From Oscheius sp. JU75 (taxonomy: Eukaryota > Nematoda > Chromadorea > Rhabditida > Rhabditidae): a stretch of 64,000 bases of DNA. A program made the position numbers and the translations under genes. The stretch spans positions 4,774,001 to 4,838,000 of the forward strand of contig JASJZC010000001.1 in NCBI GenBank assembly GCA_037178855.1. The letters run 5' to 3'. Below the pieces are notes generated by a model. That model searched no databases, was not told where the DNA came from, and saw only the letters and a program-made list of their open reading frames with translations. Shown piece after piece: positions 55,327 through 64,000 of the stretch (positions are counted from its first letter, which is position 1; every line of letters starts with the position of its first letter).

Positions 55327-56791
55327 GACTACCAATGCCCCTCGGTTCCCTGACTTTAGGAGACGCCTCGTCTGTCCCCTCCCACTTTTCGCGCGTCCGC
55401 GCACGTCCTTCTCTGCCACCCTCTCCCTATCCGTACACTGTAGCCTTGATCCAACCCGTTTGCTTTACTAACCTGATGTTCTGCCATTGGGACTAAGGAG
55501 AGAGAAGGGGACACCCCATTTGGGCAGATGCCATCTAGTCTAACCGACATTTCCGGTTGCGGCACGTGGTAGAAGCAGGGACGGCAATCTTTCGAAACTA
55601 CGAGAATACGTGTTAAAGGTCGTGGTCCCGTGATAAATATGTGATCTCTTTCTTCGGACACTGACAGAAGTGTAATGTGGACTGTATTTTGTCTGATCTG
55701 TTCGCGGAGAAATAGAGAGTGTTAACCTTGTCGGACAGAAGCCGATGGTTCCTGGTCAATTAGCAATGTTGCCTGTCCTTGATCTGCAAATATCTCTACT
55801 ATCTAAAGCGCGATGGTTTCTGTGGAGGATTCTGTCTGTTTTGTTTATTTGTCCGTGGCCACGAAACTGAAGCGAGTCAATTATGTTGTCTGTCCAGAAG
55901 TTTCGTTGTTCGGAAACAGTTATTGCCGAAATTGGATGGCAAGTAAACGTTAGGTGCTCTCTAGAACTTGGATCTTTTCAGTGAAGCCACTGGAAGTCTT
56001 CTGTTACTACGAAGCGGCGCAGCCGCCATTTCAAACTGAAGGCAGACAAAAGGACGGCGAAGCCGTCGGAGACGGCTGGTCATAGTAACAAAGAAAAATT
56101 TGCTATTTCTCAGTCTAGACATGCGCTGTAGAAAAGCTTAATCATTCGTTTCAAAAACTGAGCCAGAATCGACAACATGGAAGAAACTTTGATGATGCTG
56201 CGGATATATATTTCTATCAGGCAGCATTTTGTGATCAAGAAATTCCTCTCAATCATCTTGATAGAACTTTCAGATGTCTTTCAACTCATTCTATACCCTT
56301 TATGAGGTCTATATAATGCTGCATCGTAGCTATTATCGTTTTAACTGCTGGTAAATTAGTTTAGACGCCAAACAGATCTTTCCTGGAAGTATTACTATAC
56401 CCTTGTACTGAAAAAGACAAAATATAACCAGTTCTTGTTAGTAGGTTTCCTATTCATCATACTTGACATCGTTTTTTTGTGTTGCTTATCATCGTTTTTT
56501 TTACTTCCCAAAAAACGAAATGATTGTGAGATGGCGTTGCTTTCGGTTTGTTCATTTAGCAATCGATAAATGCTTTCATCGCCACCGAACCTGGGTATTT
56601 CGCATCGAGGCAGTCTTACGGTACGAGAGCTAGCGTCCTGCAGATACGCAGCGCGTTCGCTGCTTTGAATTACGCGTTTTGAGCCAAGCGCTGAGACTCT
56701 CTCTATTTTCAGAACAAAATCCCTTCCCGGACATTTTTTGCCAAATGTTCTTCTCTCTTTTTCGGATTGCATCAAAACGTTGCTGTTTCAG
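55327..56791. other. Divergent promoter region, SEC14L and cyclin B
   Basis: About 1.46 kb. It contains dispersed-repeat copy B (55857-56085). Open frames at 55356-55661 and 56395-56775 on the minus strand have no recognisable features and I do not call them. TGCTGTTTCAG directly precedes the cyclin ATG. Confidence 0.5.
55857..56085. repeat. Dispersed repeat, copy B
   Basis: Second copy of the element at 1975-2178, same orientation, with shared blocks GAAGCGAGTCAATT, CAGAAG, GTTATTGCCGA, CTAGAACTT, CAGTGAAGCCACTGG, AAGCGGCGCAGCCGCC and GCCGTCGGAGACGGCTGG. It has a longer interval than copy A between the last two blocks. Divergence suggests the copies are not recent. Confidence 0.6.
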
Positions 56792-57900
56792 ATGATGCGT
56801 GATGCGATCGTCCCTCGCAGGGCTTTTGCGAACACTCGCAACACTACTAAAGACGTCAGAGAGATCAAGGTTTTTTTCTAATTTTCAAACAAGAGCTAAT
56901 TTTAGTCGAATGCTGTGAAGCCACTGAAGCCAACGGCTCCCAAACCGCATCCAGTCGTTGTTTCACAGCCGGAGATCGTCGGGATCGACCGTGAGTATCA
57001 GTCTACCGACTACTCAACCGACATATACGACTATCTGCTCAGTCTGGAGAAGCAGCTCGTTCTGCCCGAAGGCGGCGTGAACAAGCTCACAATCAAGCCC
57101 AAGATGAGAAGTATCCTCGTCGACTGGCTAGTGCAGGTACCGTTACTCATGGATATCATACTATTCTACTCATCAGGTTCACAGCCGATTCCATCTTTTC
57201 CCCGAGACGCTTCATCTAACCGTCTACCTCGTCGATTGCTGTCTCTCCAAGATGAAAGTGGAAAAGACGGAGCTGCAGCTCGTCGGCATGGCCTGCATGT
57301 TGGTTGCCAGCAAATTCGAGGAGATGTATGTACCGGACATCAAGGACTTTGAGTACATAGCCGATAACGCCTTTACCAAGCAACAGATCATGAAAATGGA
57401 GATTAAAGTCCTTGACGCGGCAGAGTGGGTCGTTAATCTTTCCTCTGATGTTACGAATTTCAGCTATCTGCTGTCCCGTCCTCATTCGATCACGTTTGTC
57501 CGATGGCTAGCAAAGGAAGCTGAGACTGCTCCTCGTACACAGTACTTGGCCAAGTACTTCTCCGAGATGGCCCTGTTAGAGGAGACTTTATCGCATTTCT
57601 TGCCATCACAAATCGCTCTACTATCTATCTACCTGGCCCACGTCGTCGGCAAGAAGGAACTGCCTACCCGTCGTTTAGCGTAAGCCTGACTCTTCATCTT
57701 TTCTAGCCATTCGTTTAAGAAAGCTCATAGATTGGACCGAAGACGGTGTGACAGAAGCCTTGTCGATTTTTACGAAGGCAGTTCTACGAATTCATGGACA
57801 GGAGAGACTGGCAGCTATTAGAAACAAGTATTCGAGCAGCAAGTTCAGTGCTGTTGCCAACATTTCCAACGAGGATCTCGAACTCATGAAGAGGCTCTGA
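56792..57900 (+). CDS. Cyclin B (mitotic, B-type)
   Basis: About six exons, around 330 residues. Short N-terminus with a destruction-box-like PRRAFANTRNT at residues 8-18, then the two cyclin folds: STDIYDYLLSLEKQL, KPKMRSILVDWLVQVHSRF, the B-type core QLVGMACMLVASKFEEMY, DFEYIADNAFTKQQIMKMEI, and the C-terminal fold (SEMALLEETLSHFLPSQIAL, KYSSSKFSAVANI). It activates CDK1 for mitosis and should be destroyed by the APC/C. The destruction box has Phe in place of Leu, as in cyclin B3 (RxAFxxxTN), while the core is closer to B1/B2; the class is left open. A splice acceptor directly precedes the ATG. The intron after VLDAA uses GA|GTGGGT. AATAAA at 58040-58045. Confidence 0.92.
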
Positions 57901-58140
57901 GCCCCATACGGATTTCCTTCAACTCGTTCTTTCCTGCCAATTTGGCACTTATTTCCGCTAATCTCAAACTTTCTGTAATATTTAAGGATGCTCACTGTTT
58001 GTATAAATAGCTCAAGATCTCACATGTAATTGTTTAACCAATAAACTTGTGAGAGTTATTCTTAGAATTCAATTGAGGTTACCTACTTCCATTGTATCGA
58101 GAACTCTTTTGGCTGCTTCTAGAATTGTCATCACAGAGAC

Positions 58141-58505
58141 ATGGACAGGGAAAAGGACGGAGTTTGCTGGTTCTTGGGAAAATGGCTTGAAATTGAACTG
58201 GTTGATGGACGGATCATCACAGGTCTTTTGGCCTGCACAGACAGGGAACCGAACATTGTCTTGTCCAAGTGAGTTGGATGATCTAAAGCAAAGTATTAAA
58301 GAGGAAGACGAATGAATTGATAAAATTTAGGGCAGAGGAGCGTTGGGACCGCTTGGAGCAGCCTCGACACATTGGTTTGGCGATGGTTGCTCGCAAGAAC
58401 GTGAAGAAGATTCTTTTGCTGCCGGCTCCACCTGCCTCATTCTTGCAGAGCGTCCAAGAACAGCCCCCTCCTCCGAGTGATTCCCCAGAAGGTTCAGAAG
58501 AATAA
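58141..58505 (+). CDS. NAA38: NatC auxiliary subunit NAA38 (LSMD1)
   Basis: Two exons, about 100 residues. An LSm fold: KWLEIELVDGRIITGLLACT, DREPNIVLSKAEERW and HIGLAMVARKNVKKILL match human NAA38, including the LSm Sm1/Sm2-like strands. NAA38 belongs to the NatC N-terminal acetyltransferase with NAA30 and NAA35. The C-terminal tail (PPPPSDSPEGSEE) is low-complexity. The stop codon is part of the poly(A) signal (GAATAAAG, AATAAA at 58501-58506), and the next gene's leader acceptor (TCTTATCAG) lies only 55-60 bases further, as in an operon. Upstream, TTGGCTGCTTCTAG precedes the ATG by 22 bases. Confidence 0.9.
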
Positions 58506-58506
58506 A
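58501..58506 (+). terminator. Poly(A) signal overlapping the NAA38 stop codon
   Basis: AATAAA at 58501-58506 contains the NAA38 stop TAA (58503-58505). A splice acceptor TTATCAG follows at 58557-58563, ten bases before the ATG of the AXH gene, giving the poly(A)-then-acceptor spacing typical of nematode operons. Confidence 0.6.
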
Positions 58507-58572
58507 GTCATGTTTTGATTCCCAAACTGTCTATTGGACTTGTTTCCAATCATCTCTTATCAGTACGAATCG

Positions 58573-59559
58573 ATGCTTCCTGCGCCCTCGGCAGCCCTTT
58601 TTGTGAGTTTATCGATGAAACCGTATACATTTCTCAGCAATCCATGTTTCCAAATGTTGACGTGTGTCAGCTGTTAGTCCAGGCTTCTTTGCTACAACAG
58701 CAATCAGGGTAAGACAAGAACCATGGACATTTCTCATAAAATCAGATTGGTTCCGAACTTTTCCGCAGCAAACTTGGCTACAATGGCTTCTGGGACCAAG
58801 CATGACGGATTCTGTCCAGAAAGGTCGACTCTACATCCACCAGGATATTATGCTCCTGCCGTGATTTCTTCGTCCCCACAGCCAGAAGAAGCCATCGAAG
58901 AGGGGTTAACAGTCCATCCGGAAGAAGAGATCGAAGAAGACGAGCCTTTTCACTTTCAAATGGGTCGGATCCCCACAGATCACTATTTTCCGACGCATTT
59001 TATGCGTGGAACTGTGATCAGACTGAGTTGCGGTCAGGAGAAAACAGTCGATCAGCTCAGTTCTGATGATTTCCTTCTGTCAGCCGGAATGACTAACGAT
59101 GTCAGCCTGGAAGCTTGTGCTGTTCTTGAAATCACCAAGGCAAATGACCTAACAAAGGTCACACTCATGGTGGCGTCGCACGATCGAGAGGTGAGAAAAG
59201 ACTTGCAATTAAAAGTAAAAGGCTTTAGACAGTGATAGAAGTCCAAAATGAGCATCCTTTTTACATTTTGGGCAAAGGATGGAGTAGTGTTGATCCGCCC
59301 GGGACAAACAAAATCTACGGACTGAAGGCAGAATGGCTAAAGGTTGAGAGAGCATATTGTTTCGTAAATAAAATTCCAGATTGGAGATATGTGTCTGGGC
59401 CTGGTCATGGAAGAAGAAAAAGTCAAGGAACATGGTCCTTCAGCTGATCTCTCCGATGCCATTCTTACCACTGAACTGAGGCTGGCCCAATCGGATGTTA
59501 GGAAGGAGTTGAGGATTGTGAGTCAACCAAAGATGATCTCTGCCCTTGTGACTGTCTAA
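58573..59559 (+). CDS. ATXN1: Ataxin-1-like AXH-domain protein
   Basis: Six exons, about 270 residues. N-terminus MLPAPSAALFQSMFPNVDV is followed by a Gln/Ser and acidic region (EEEIEEDEPFHF) and a complete AXH domain: PTHFMRGTVIRLSCGQEK, VDQLSSDDFLLSAGMTND, EVQNEHPFYILGKGWSS, DPPGTNKIYGL and IGDMCLGLVM. In ataxin-1 and HBP1 the AXH domain mediates dimerisation and contacts with transcriptional repressors such as Capicua. After the domain comes a short helical tail ending LVTV. It is much smaller than vertebrate ataxin-1 and has no polyglutamine. Likely second gene of an operon with NAA38 (67 bp between stop and start). Confidence 0.88.
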
Positions 59560-59997
59560 AAGAGAGGATGGAAGGACTGCCTGGAACAGGGCAACGAGAG
59601 ACACCTTGACATGAAAATTAATATGTGCATGTCAAGACGCTTAGATCCTGACAGAACCATCTTGATTTAGAGTCTTGGGAACTGGTAAAAGCTGGCAAAA
59701 CATGAAAAGAGTCTATCAAGACCGGCTGACAGTGAGTGGTCAATTGGTTCAAGTTCATTTTCAGGAATCCGGAAGAAGATCAGCGCCTCCACTTGGCTTT
59801 TGCTCAACGCCCCGTGTTCGCACATGGTCCGACTCTGTGACATGTCCCATTTATTCCGAATAGCTAAGAGAAGAGAACAAGAGAGATCTGGATCAGCTTA
59901 TTCACAGGGTGAACTACGAAAATATACATTAATAAATACGAGGGAGAGAGAGAGAGAGAGGAATGTATGCAAAAGTGGGGGACATGCCTATTCCGGA
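59560..59997. other. Gap between AXH gene and 53BP1-like gene
   Basis: About 440 bp between convergent stop codons. It contains a (GA)n microsatellite at 59942-59961. No gene seen. Confidence 0.5.
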
Positions 59998-62900
59998 TCA
60001 CTAGGAGCAGGTCGAAGACTCTTCTGAACCTTGAAACGGGGGTACTCATCGGGATCAGTGAGTCGGTCCATGATGATCGCCTGAAACGTAGGTTTTTCTA
60101 TATGAAGGAGCTGGAGCTTACATGGATAAGCCATTCTGAGGTGACGACCCAAGATCCATCGCGTTCTGCTCTCTCCAGCATGACCTCAGTGACCGTGTTG
60201 TCTGTCAAGATAACATCGAGTTTCTCTAGAAGTAGACAGATTCATAGAAAATTATCAAACTCTTTTTTACCTTCACGAGTGATATCAGTGAGATGTCTTA
60301 GAGCTCGACCACCCATGTAGACAACCAGAGGTTCCCAGATGTTATAGTAGCTGATAGCTCTGGGATTGCCGGTCATTCCACCCGAATACACCAAGACATT
60401 CTTTCCGCGGAGCAGACTGTTCTGGTTCTGGGGACTGAACGGGATTTTACGAGTCCAAAGAGAGGCAACTTACGCAGGGTAGGTTTCATTGTTGATGCTG
60501 GAAGTGCCGGCTGGGAGAATGTATTCGTTGTAGTCGACTGCCTCTTCGACCTCGATGCACTTGTGAATCCATTCGTGAGAGACACAGGGAACACCCTTGG
60601 CCAAGGCCGACAGATACTTGTGGGTACGATAGAAGGTGTCGGAGATGAGGAAGGGCTGCATGTCGTTGTGGAGCTCGAGATCCTGAACAGATTTGGTCGA
60701 TAGGAAACAATTTTGGTCCAAAAGGTAACTTTTCAATGTTCTACAAAATTGTTGCTCTGGAAAAAAAATTGCAACTTTGCAGAACATTGAAATTTTTGAA
60801 GTAATTGCTGAAAATTGACTCACATGGAAGTCCTCCACTACGAGACCGCCTCTTTCCTGAATGAAATCGAGCAGCATCTTCTTCTTGAACGTGTTGTTGC
60901 CATCGCGTTGAGCCGAAGTCAATAGGAAGACCATTCCGGAGAAGATGTGATTGTCTTCTTCCTCTTCCACTTCAGCTTCGTTGTCCGACTCATTCTCAGC
61001 CTTCTCGTTCTCAGTCGAGATGTCTTCTTCCTCTTCATTCTCTTTTCTGGGAGCTTTGACTGTCTTCTTGACCAATTTTTTCTTTGCAATAGGAGCGACC
61101 GGAACTGGTGTTTTCTTGGGAGTCTCGGTATGACGTCTGGTTCTCGTGTGAGCAATGTTGTCTGTAGCCACAGCTGTTGCCTCGATGGACTTCTGGTGAA
61201 TGTAGTCCTTCCAGTCGTTCATGTCGAGAGACAGCTTGGACCAGTCGCACCTGGAGAACCGTTAGTCAAAGTGTGTGTGACTGACTTACTTGACATCATT
61301 ACCCTTGACTTCTCCGTCATTGTCAAGCTGTCTTATAGTGAAGATAGCCTTGGTCCACTCGCTGGCCGAGGCGGCATTGGGACAGGCCATGATGACGGCA
61401 CCTTCATCACCATAATAGCATTCTTTTTCGGCTACAACAGCTCGAAGAGGTACGATTCCTTGGGCCGGGATGTCACGAACCACGGCGTCTTCGATGAACT
61501 TGACCTTGTAGCGTCCAAGACCGTCACGTCTGAAAGCAGTATTGAATCTTGGCATATTTGGGGGTTCAATTTGAAACTCTTTGATAGCCAAATACGACGA
61601 GATAACTTTCTAGGGCAGAGAACTTCGTTGGAAGGAACTAGAATTTTGTGCGGCTGGGTCAGATTTAGATGTCAGTGTCCCAAGATCTATAACAAGAACT
61701 CACTCAGCGACGACAACAGCCGGATAGTAGACCTTGCTGAAGACGGCATAGACCCGAGCTCCTATCTCAATCGGAGCATGCTCATCTGGCGGATGGTCGA
61801 CGATCCATTGCGAGTCTGCCGAGAGAGACGGCAGTTCCACTTCCTTGTTAGCCTTCTTGGCAGCTGAAGCAGGAGCTGGAGACGTCTTTCTCTTTCTCGA
61901 GACTGGAGTAGCATTAGAACTGCCCGGCTGATCAATATCCATGTCGTCCTCGTCCGTCTCTGTCGTCTTTCTCTTTCTGGCTGGTGGAGCACTCTTCGCA
62001 CCCTTGGCAGATGCTGTCTGTCGCCGTCTTCCCGGTGTCAGATCAGCCAACGATCGACGATTTATCTGTTTGGGAACAAAGTCCGACAGGTTGCCGACTC
62101 TCTCCTCAGCTGCCCTCTCCGTGAATGTGTACTTCCCACTGCCAATTTTTCCGTACTTATGCGAACCGAATAGTCCTTCAGATACCTGAAACCGGTATAT
62201 TTTTAAACGTCTATATGTTCTCTCACCACAACATTCTTCAGGGGGTCAGGATGGGCATCCATTTGGGTCTCCATATCGTAGGGATCAGGTTCGTCCGATT
62301 TCGGAGTCACTTTCTTGGTCTTGCTACGTCCCTTCGGAGTCTTGGACTGCTCCTTTGGCTCTTCCATCTCCTCGTCTTCGTCCTCTTCGAGATCAACCTT
62401 CTTGGCAGAAGCGGAACGAGCAGGTGTCTTGGCCGGAGTAGCCTTGTTCTCGGACTTGGCTCCTCTGCCTCTCAGGGATCGAGTCTTCGGAACTTCCTTT
62501 TCTTCCTCTTCACCAGACTCTTCTTTTTCTTCCTCGGCTTTGGTTTTCTTTCCACGAGGCGTTGCCTTTCCTCTGGCTCCACGTCTTGTCGATCGAGGGG
62601 TCTTCACTTCTTCTGTTTCGTCCTCTTCCTCCTCTTCTTCTAAACTAGGCTCTTCTTCTTTCTCGACCTTAGTCTTTTTTCCACGAGGGGTTGCTTTTCC
62701 GCGAGCTCCACGTCTGGCCGAACGAGATACCTTCACTTCCTCTTCCTCCTCTTGCTCGTCTTTGGGCTCTTCTTCCTTATTCGCGGCTTCATCATTGTCT
62801 TCAGCGACTTCCTCTTCCTCCTTTGGTTCCGGCTCTTCTTCCTTCTCTGCTTTAACTTTCTTTCCACGAGGAGTTGTCCTTCCACGAGCTCCGCGTTTGG

Positions 62901-64000
62901 TCGACCGAAGTGATTTGACTTCCTCATCCTCGGGCTCTTCTTCTTTTTCTTCCGTGTCATCTTCCAGTTCCGGATTCTTAGGAGCAGCCTTTCCTCGTCT
63001 TCCTTTCTGTGGAGTAGCTACCATCTCTTCCTCTGGCTCAGCAATTTCCTCAACGTCAACGTCTTCACTTGGCTCACAAGCTTGTTCTCTCTTTCGTCTG
63101 CCAGTCGATTTGGGCGCCTCGTCCGTCTGTTCCGATTCTTCCTTCTGGCCGCGTCCTCGTCTGAAACATTTTCTTTATTGTTTGTGGATTGAGGTCTGTC
63201 AGTGTGGACTGTCTATCTTTCAGATGCTCTCTCGACTCATTTCACCTTTTGCACCTCTATTGAATCTGCTTACCTGGTAGTTCTCTTGGTTGCAGGTGTC
63301 TCTTCTTCATGCTCTTCCTTGTTTTTGCCTCGTCCACGCTTTGATCCTTGCTGTGGAGTGACCTTCGCCTCTTCCTTCTCCTCTTCAACAGCCTGCTCTT
63401 CCGGCTCCTCTTCTGTAGCCTTTTCTCCACGTCCACTAATGTGAGACTCTTGAGGCTCCTCTTCCTCGTCTACAGCTTTGCTCCGTCGTCCTCTGGAAGT
63501 TCTAGCAGGAGTTTTAGGGGTCTGTTTGACCGATCGACGGGATCGACTCTTTGGAACTTCTTCCTCTTCTTCCTCCTCTTCTTCTACGGCGAGTTGCTCA
63601 ATGTGAGGCTCAACGACGTCCACGTCCATCACTTCTTCCTGATTTGGCTCACTGGGTGTAGGTGGAGGGCTGAAATTAGTTCTGCTGTTTGAACATACAG
63701 GACAAAAGGTGGCCTTAGGCCACATTAGCCAGTAGTCTAGGTAGCCTGCCAATTCCCCGACAATGAGAAACTAGGGATTGGCAAATAAACTGCTTGGCTA
63801 CCGATAGTTTGGGCGATGAGTTTTTCTACTTTAAGAAAGCTCGGACTGGAATCTGTCTAGATTACAAAGTGGGACGGGTGGAATTTTATTGGCTACCGAT
63901 ATTGTCTCTGTGCAAACCGAATCCCCATTCTTTTGTCTCACCTCTTACACTCTTCCTCTGTACTATGTACAGGATCATCCGGTACGGCATTCTGTTCCTC
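59998..64000 (-). CDS. TP53BP1: 53BP1-like Tudor and BRCT protein, 5' end off the window
   Basis: The last 12 or so exons are present. N-terminal part: Glu-rich low-complexity with at least three copies of a unit RGARGKATPRGKKxK followed by an acidic run (62300-63024), plus related basic/acidic blocks up to 63900. Then a Tudor region (IEIGARVYAVFSKVYYPAVV, GRYKVKFIEDAVVRDI), and tandem BRCT: FSGMVFLLTSAQ, KYLSALAKGVPCVSHEWIHK, YILPAGTSS, then RGKNVLVYSGG and GSWVVTSEWLIHAIIMDRL, stop 59998-60000. In 53BP1 the Tudor reads H4K20me2 at DNA breaks and the BRCTs bind gamma-H2AX or p53; HSR-9 is the C. elegans counterpart. The exon with EEQNAVPDDPVHSTEEECKR at about 63940-64000 shows the gene continues to the right. 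Confidence 0.9.

Noticed and set aside
55356-56775. Minus-strand open frames between SEC14L and cyclin B
   Set aside because: The first is the 5' flank of SEC14L exon 1 read upstream; the second has no recognisable content and abuts the cyclin leader.
60947-61867. Long plus-strand open frame of 306 codons opposite the 53BP1-like gene
   Set aside because: It is antisense to Tudor and BRCT exons with clear homology; its translation has no family features and arises from the codon bias and repeats of the real strand.
62315-63280. Ser/Phe-rich plus-strand open frame of 321 codons
   Set aside because: It is the mirror of the Glu/Lys-rich repeats of the 53BP1-like gene (GAA/GAG read as TTC/CTC); no independent evidence of a gene.
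1-64000. CRISPR arrays, prokaryotic operons or insertion sequences
   Set aside because: No regularly spaced direct repeats or transposase genes were seen; genes are intron-rich and eukaryotic throughout.

Overview
This window is nuclear DNA from a small-genome animal. Most of the signals point to an ecdysozoan, and a nematode is the best guess. The evidence is as follows. All the protein genes are interrupted by very short introns, many of 34-45 nt, with TTTTCAG/TTTTAG-type acceptors. Several same-strand gene pairs sit 60-190 bp apart, with a splice acceptor just before the second ATG, as in nematode operons. There is a carboxypeptidase carrying a C-terminal ShKT (SXC) domain, a pair of fast-evolving F-box proteins with a C-terminal block resembling the nematode FBA2 region, a calponin-like-repeat (UNC-87/CLIK) protein and a punctin (MADD-4)-like ADAMTSL. 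The clade call is inference; no rRNA, SL RNA or mitochondrial marker is present to fix it. The coding regions are housekeeping and developmental genes, and I see no CRISPR, tRNA or prokaryotic operon.

Layout, left to right. 0-2 kb: two minus-strand genes of unknown function (one running off the left edge, one a small secreted acidic protein). 2.3-4.3 kb: a SAXO-type microtubule protein with about 12 Mn-like repeats. 6.2-7.5 kb: a tetraspanin. 7.9-14.9 kb (minus): a large secreted ADAMTS-like/punctin with 11 thrombospondin repeats, an Ig domain and a PLAC domain. 17-21 kb: gamma-syntrophin followed 72 bp later by the TFIIIB subunit BDP1. 21.6-22.6 kb (minus): calponin-like repeat protein. 23.6-30.6 kb: ADSL, NTAQ1, EXOC7 (Exo70), NUDT19-like, all plus strand. 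30.9-33.9 kb: two F-box paralogues facing tail to tail. 34.7-37 kb: SLC7/LAT-type amino acid transporter. 37.3-38.8 kb (minus): fukutin-like LicD protein. 38.9-40.6 kb: repeat-rich segment with a small basic protein. 40.6-43.9 kb (minus): PI synthase (CDIPT) followed 93 bp later by a degenerate tyrosine-phosphatase-like protein; a plus-strand cysteine-rich reading frame lies inside the one large CDIPT intron. 44.3-46.8 kb: carboxypeptidase A with ShKT tail. 46.9-47.2 kb (minus): an SRP (7SL) RNA gene. 47.4-52.4 kb: a type I membrane glycoprotein, MRPL15 and a saposin-like secreted protein. 52.5-55.3 kb (minus): SEC14L (CRAL-TRIO plus GOLD). 56.8-59.6 kb: cyclin B, NAA38 (NatC) and an ataxin-1 (AXH) protein, closely packed. 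60-64 kb (minus): a 53BP1-like Tudor/BRCT protein that runs off the right edge.

The genes do not form one pathway. The organisation itself is the informative part: compact co-oriented clusters, stop codons embedded in AATAAA signals (NAA38, CDIPT), repeated use of GC-AG introns, and mobile-element-like repeats confined to the few long gaps and long introns (for example a long inverted-repeat element at 15.97-16.8 kb and a 200-bp dispersed repeat at 2.0 and 55.9 kb). All exon models were made by eye from reading frames, splice consensus and family alignment from memory; no search was run.
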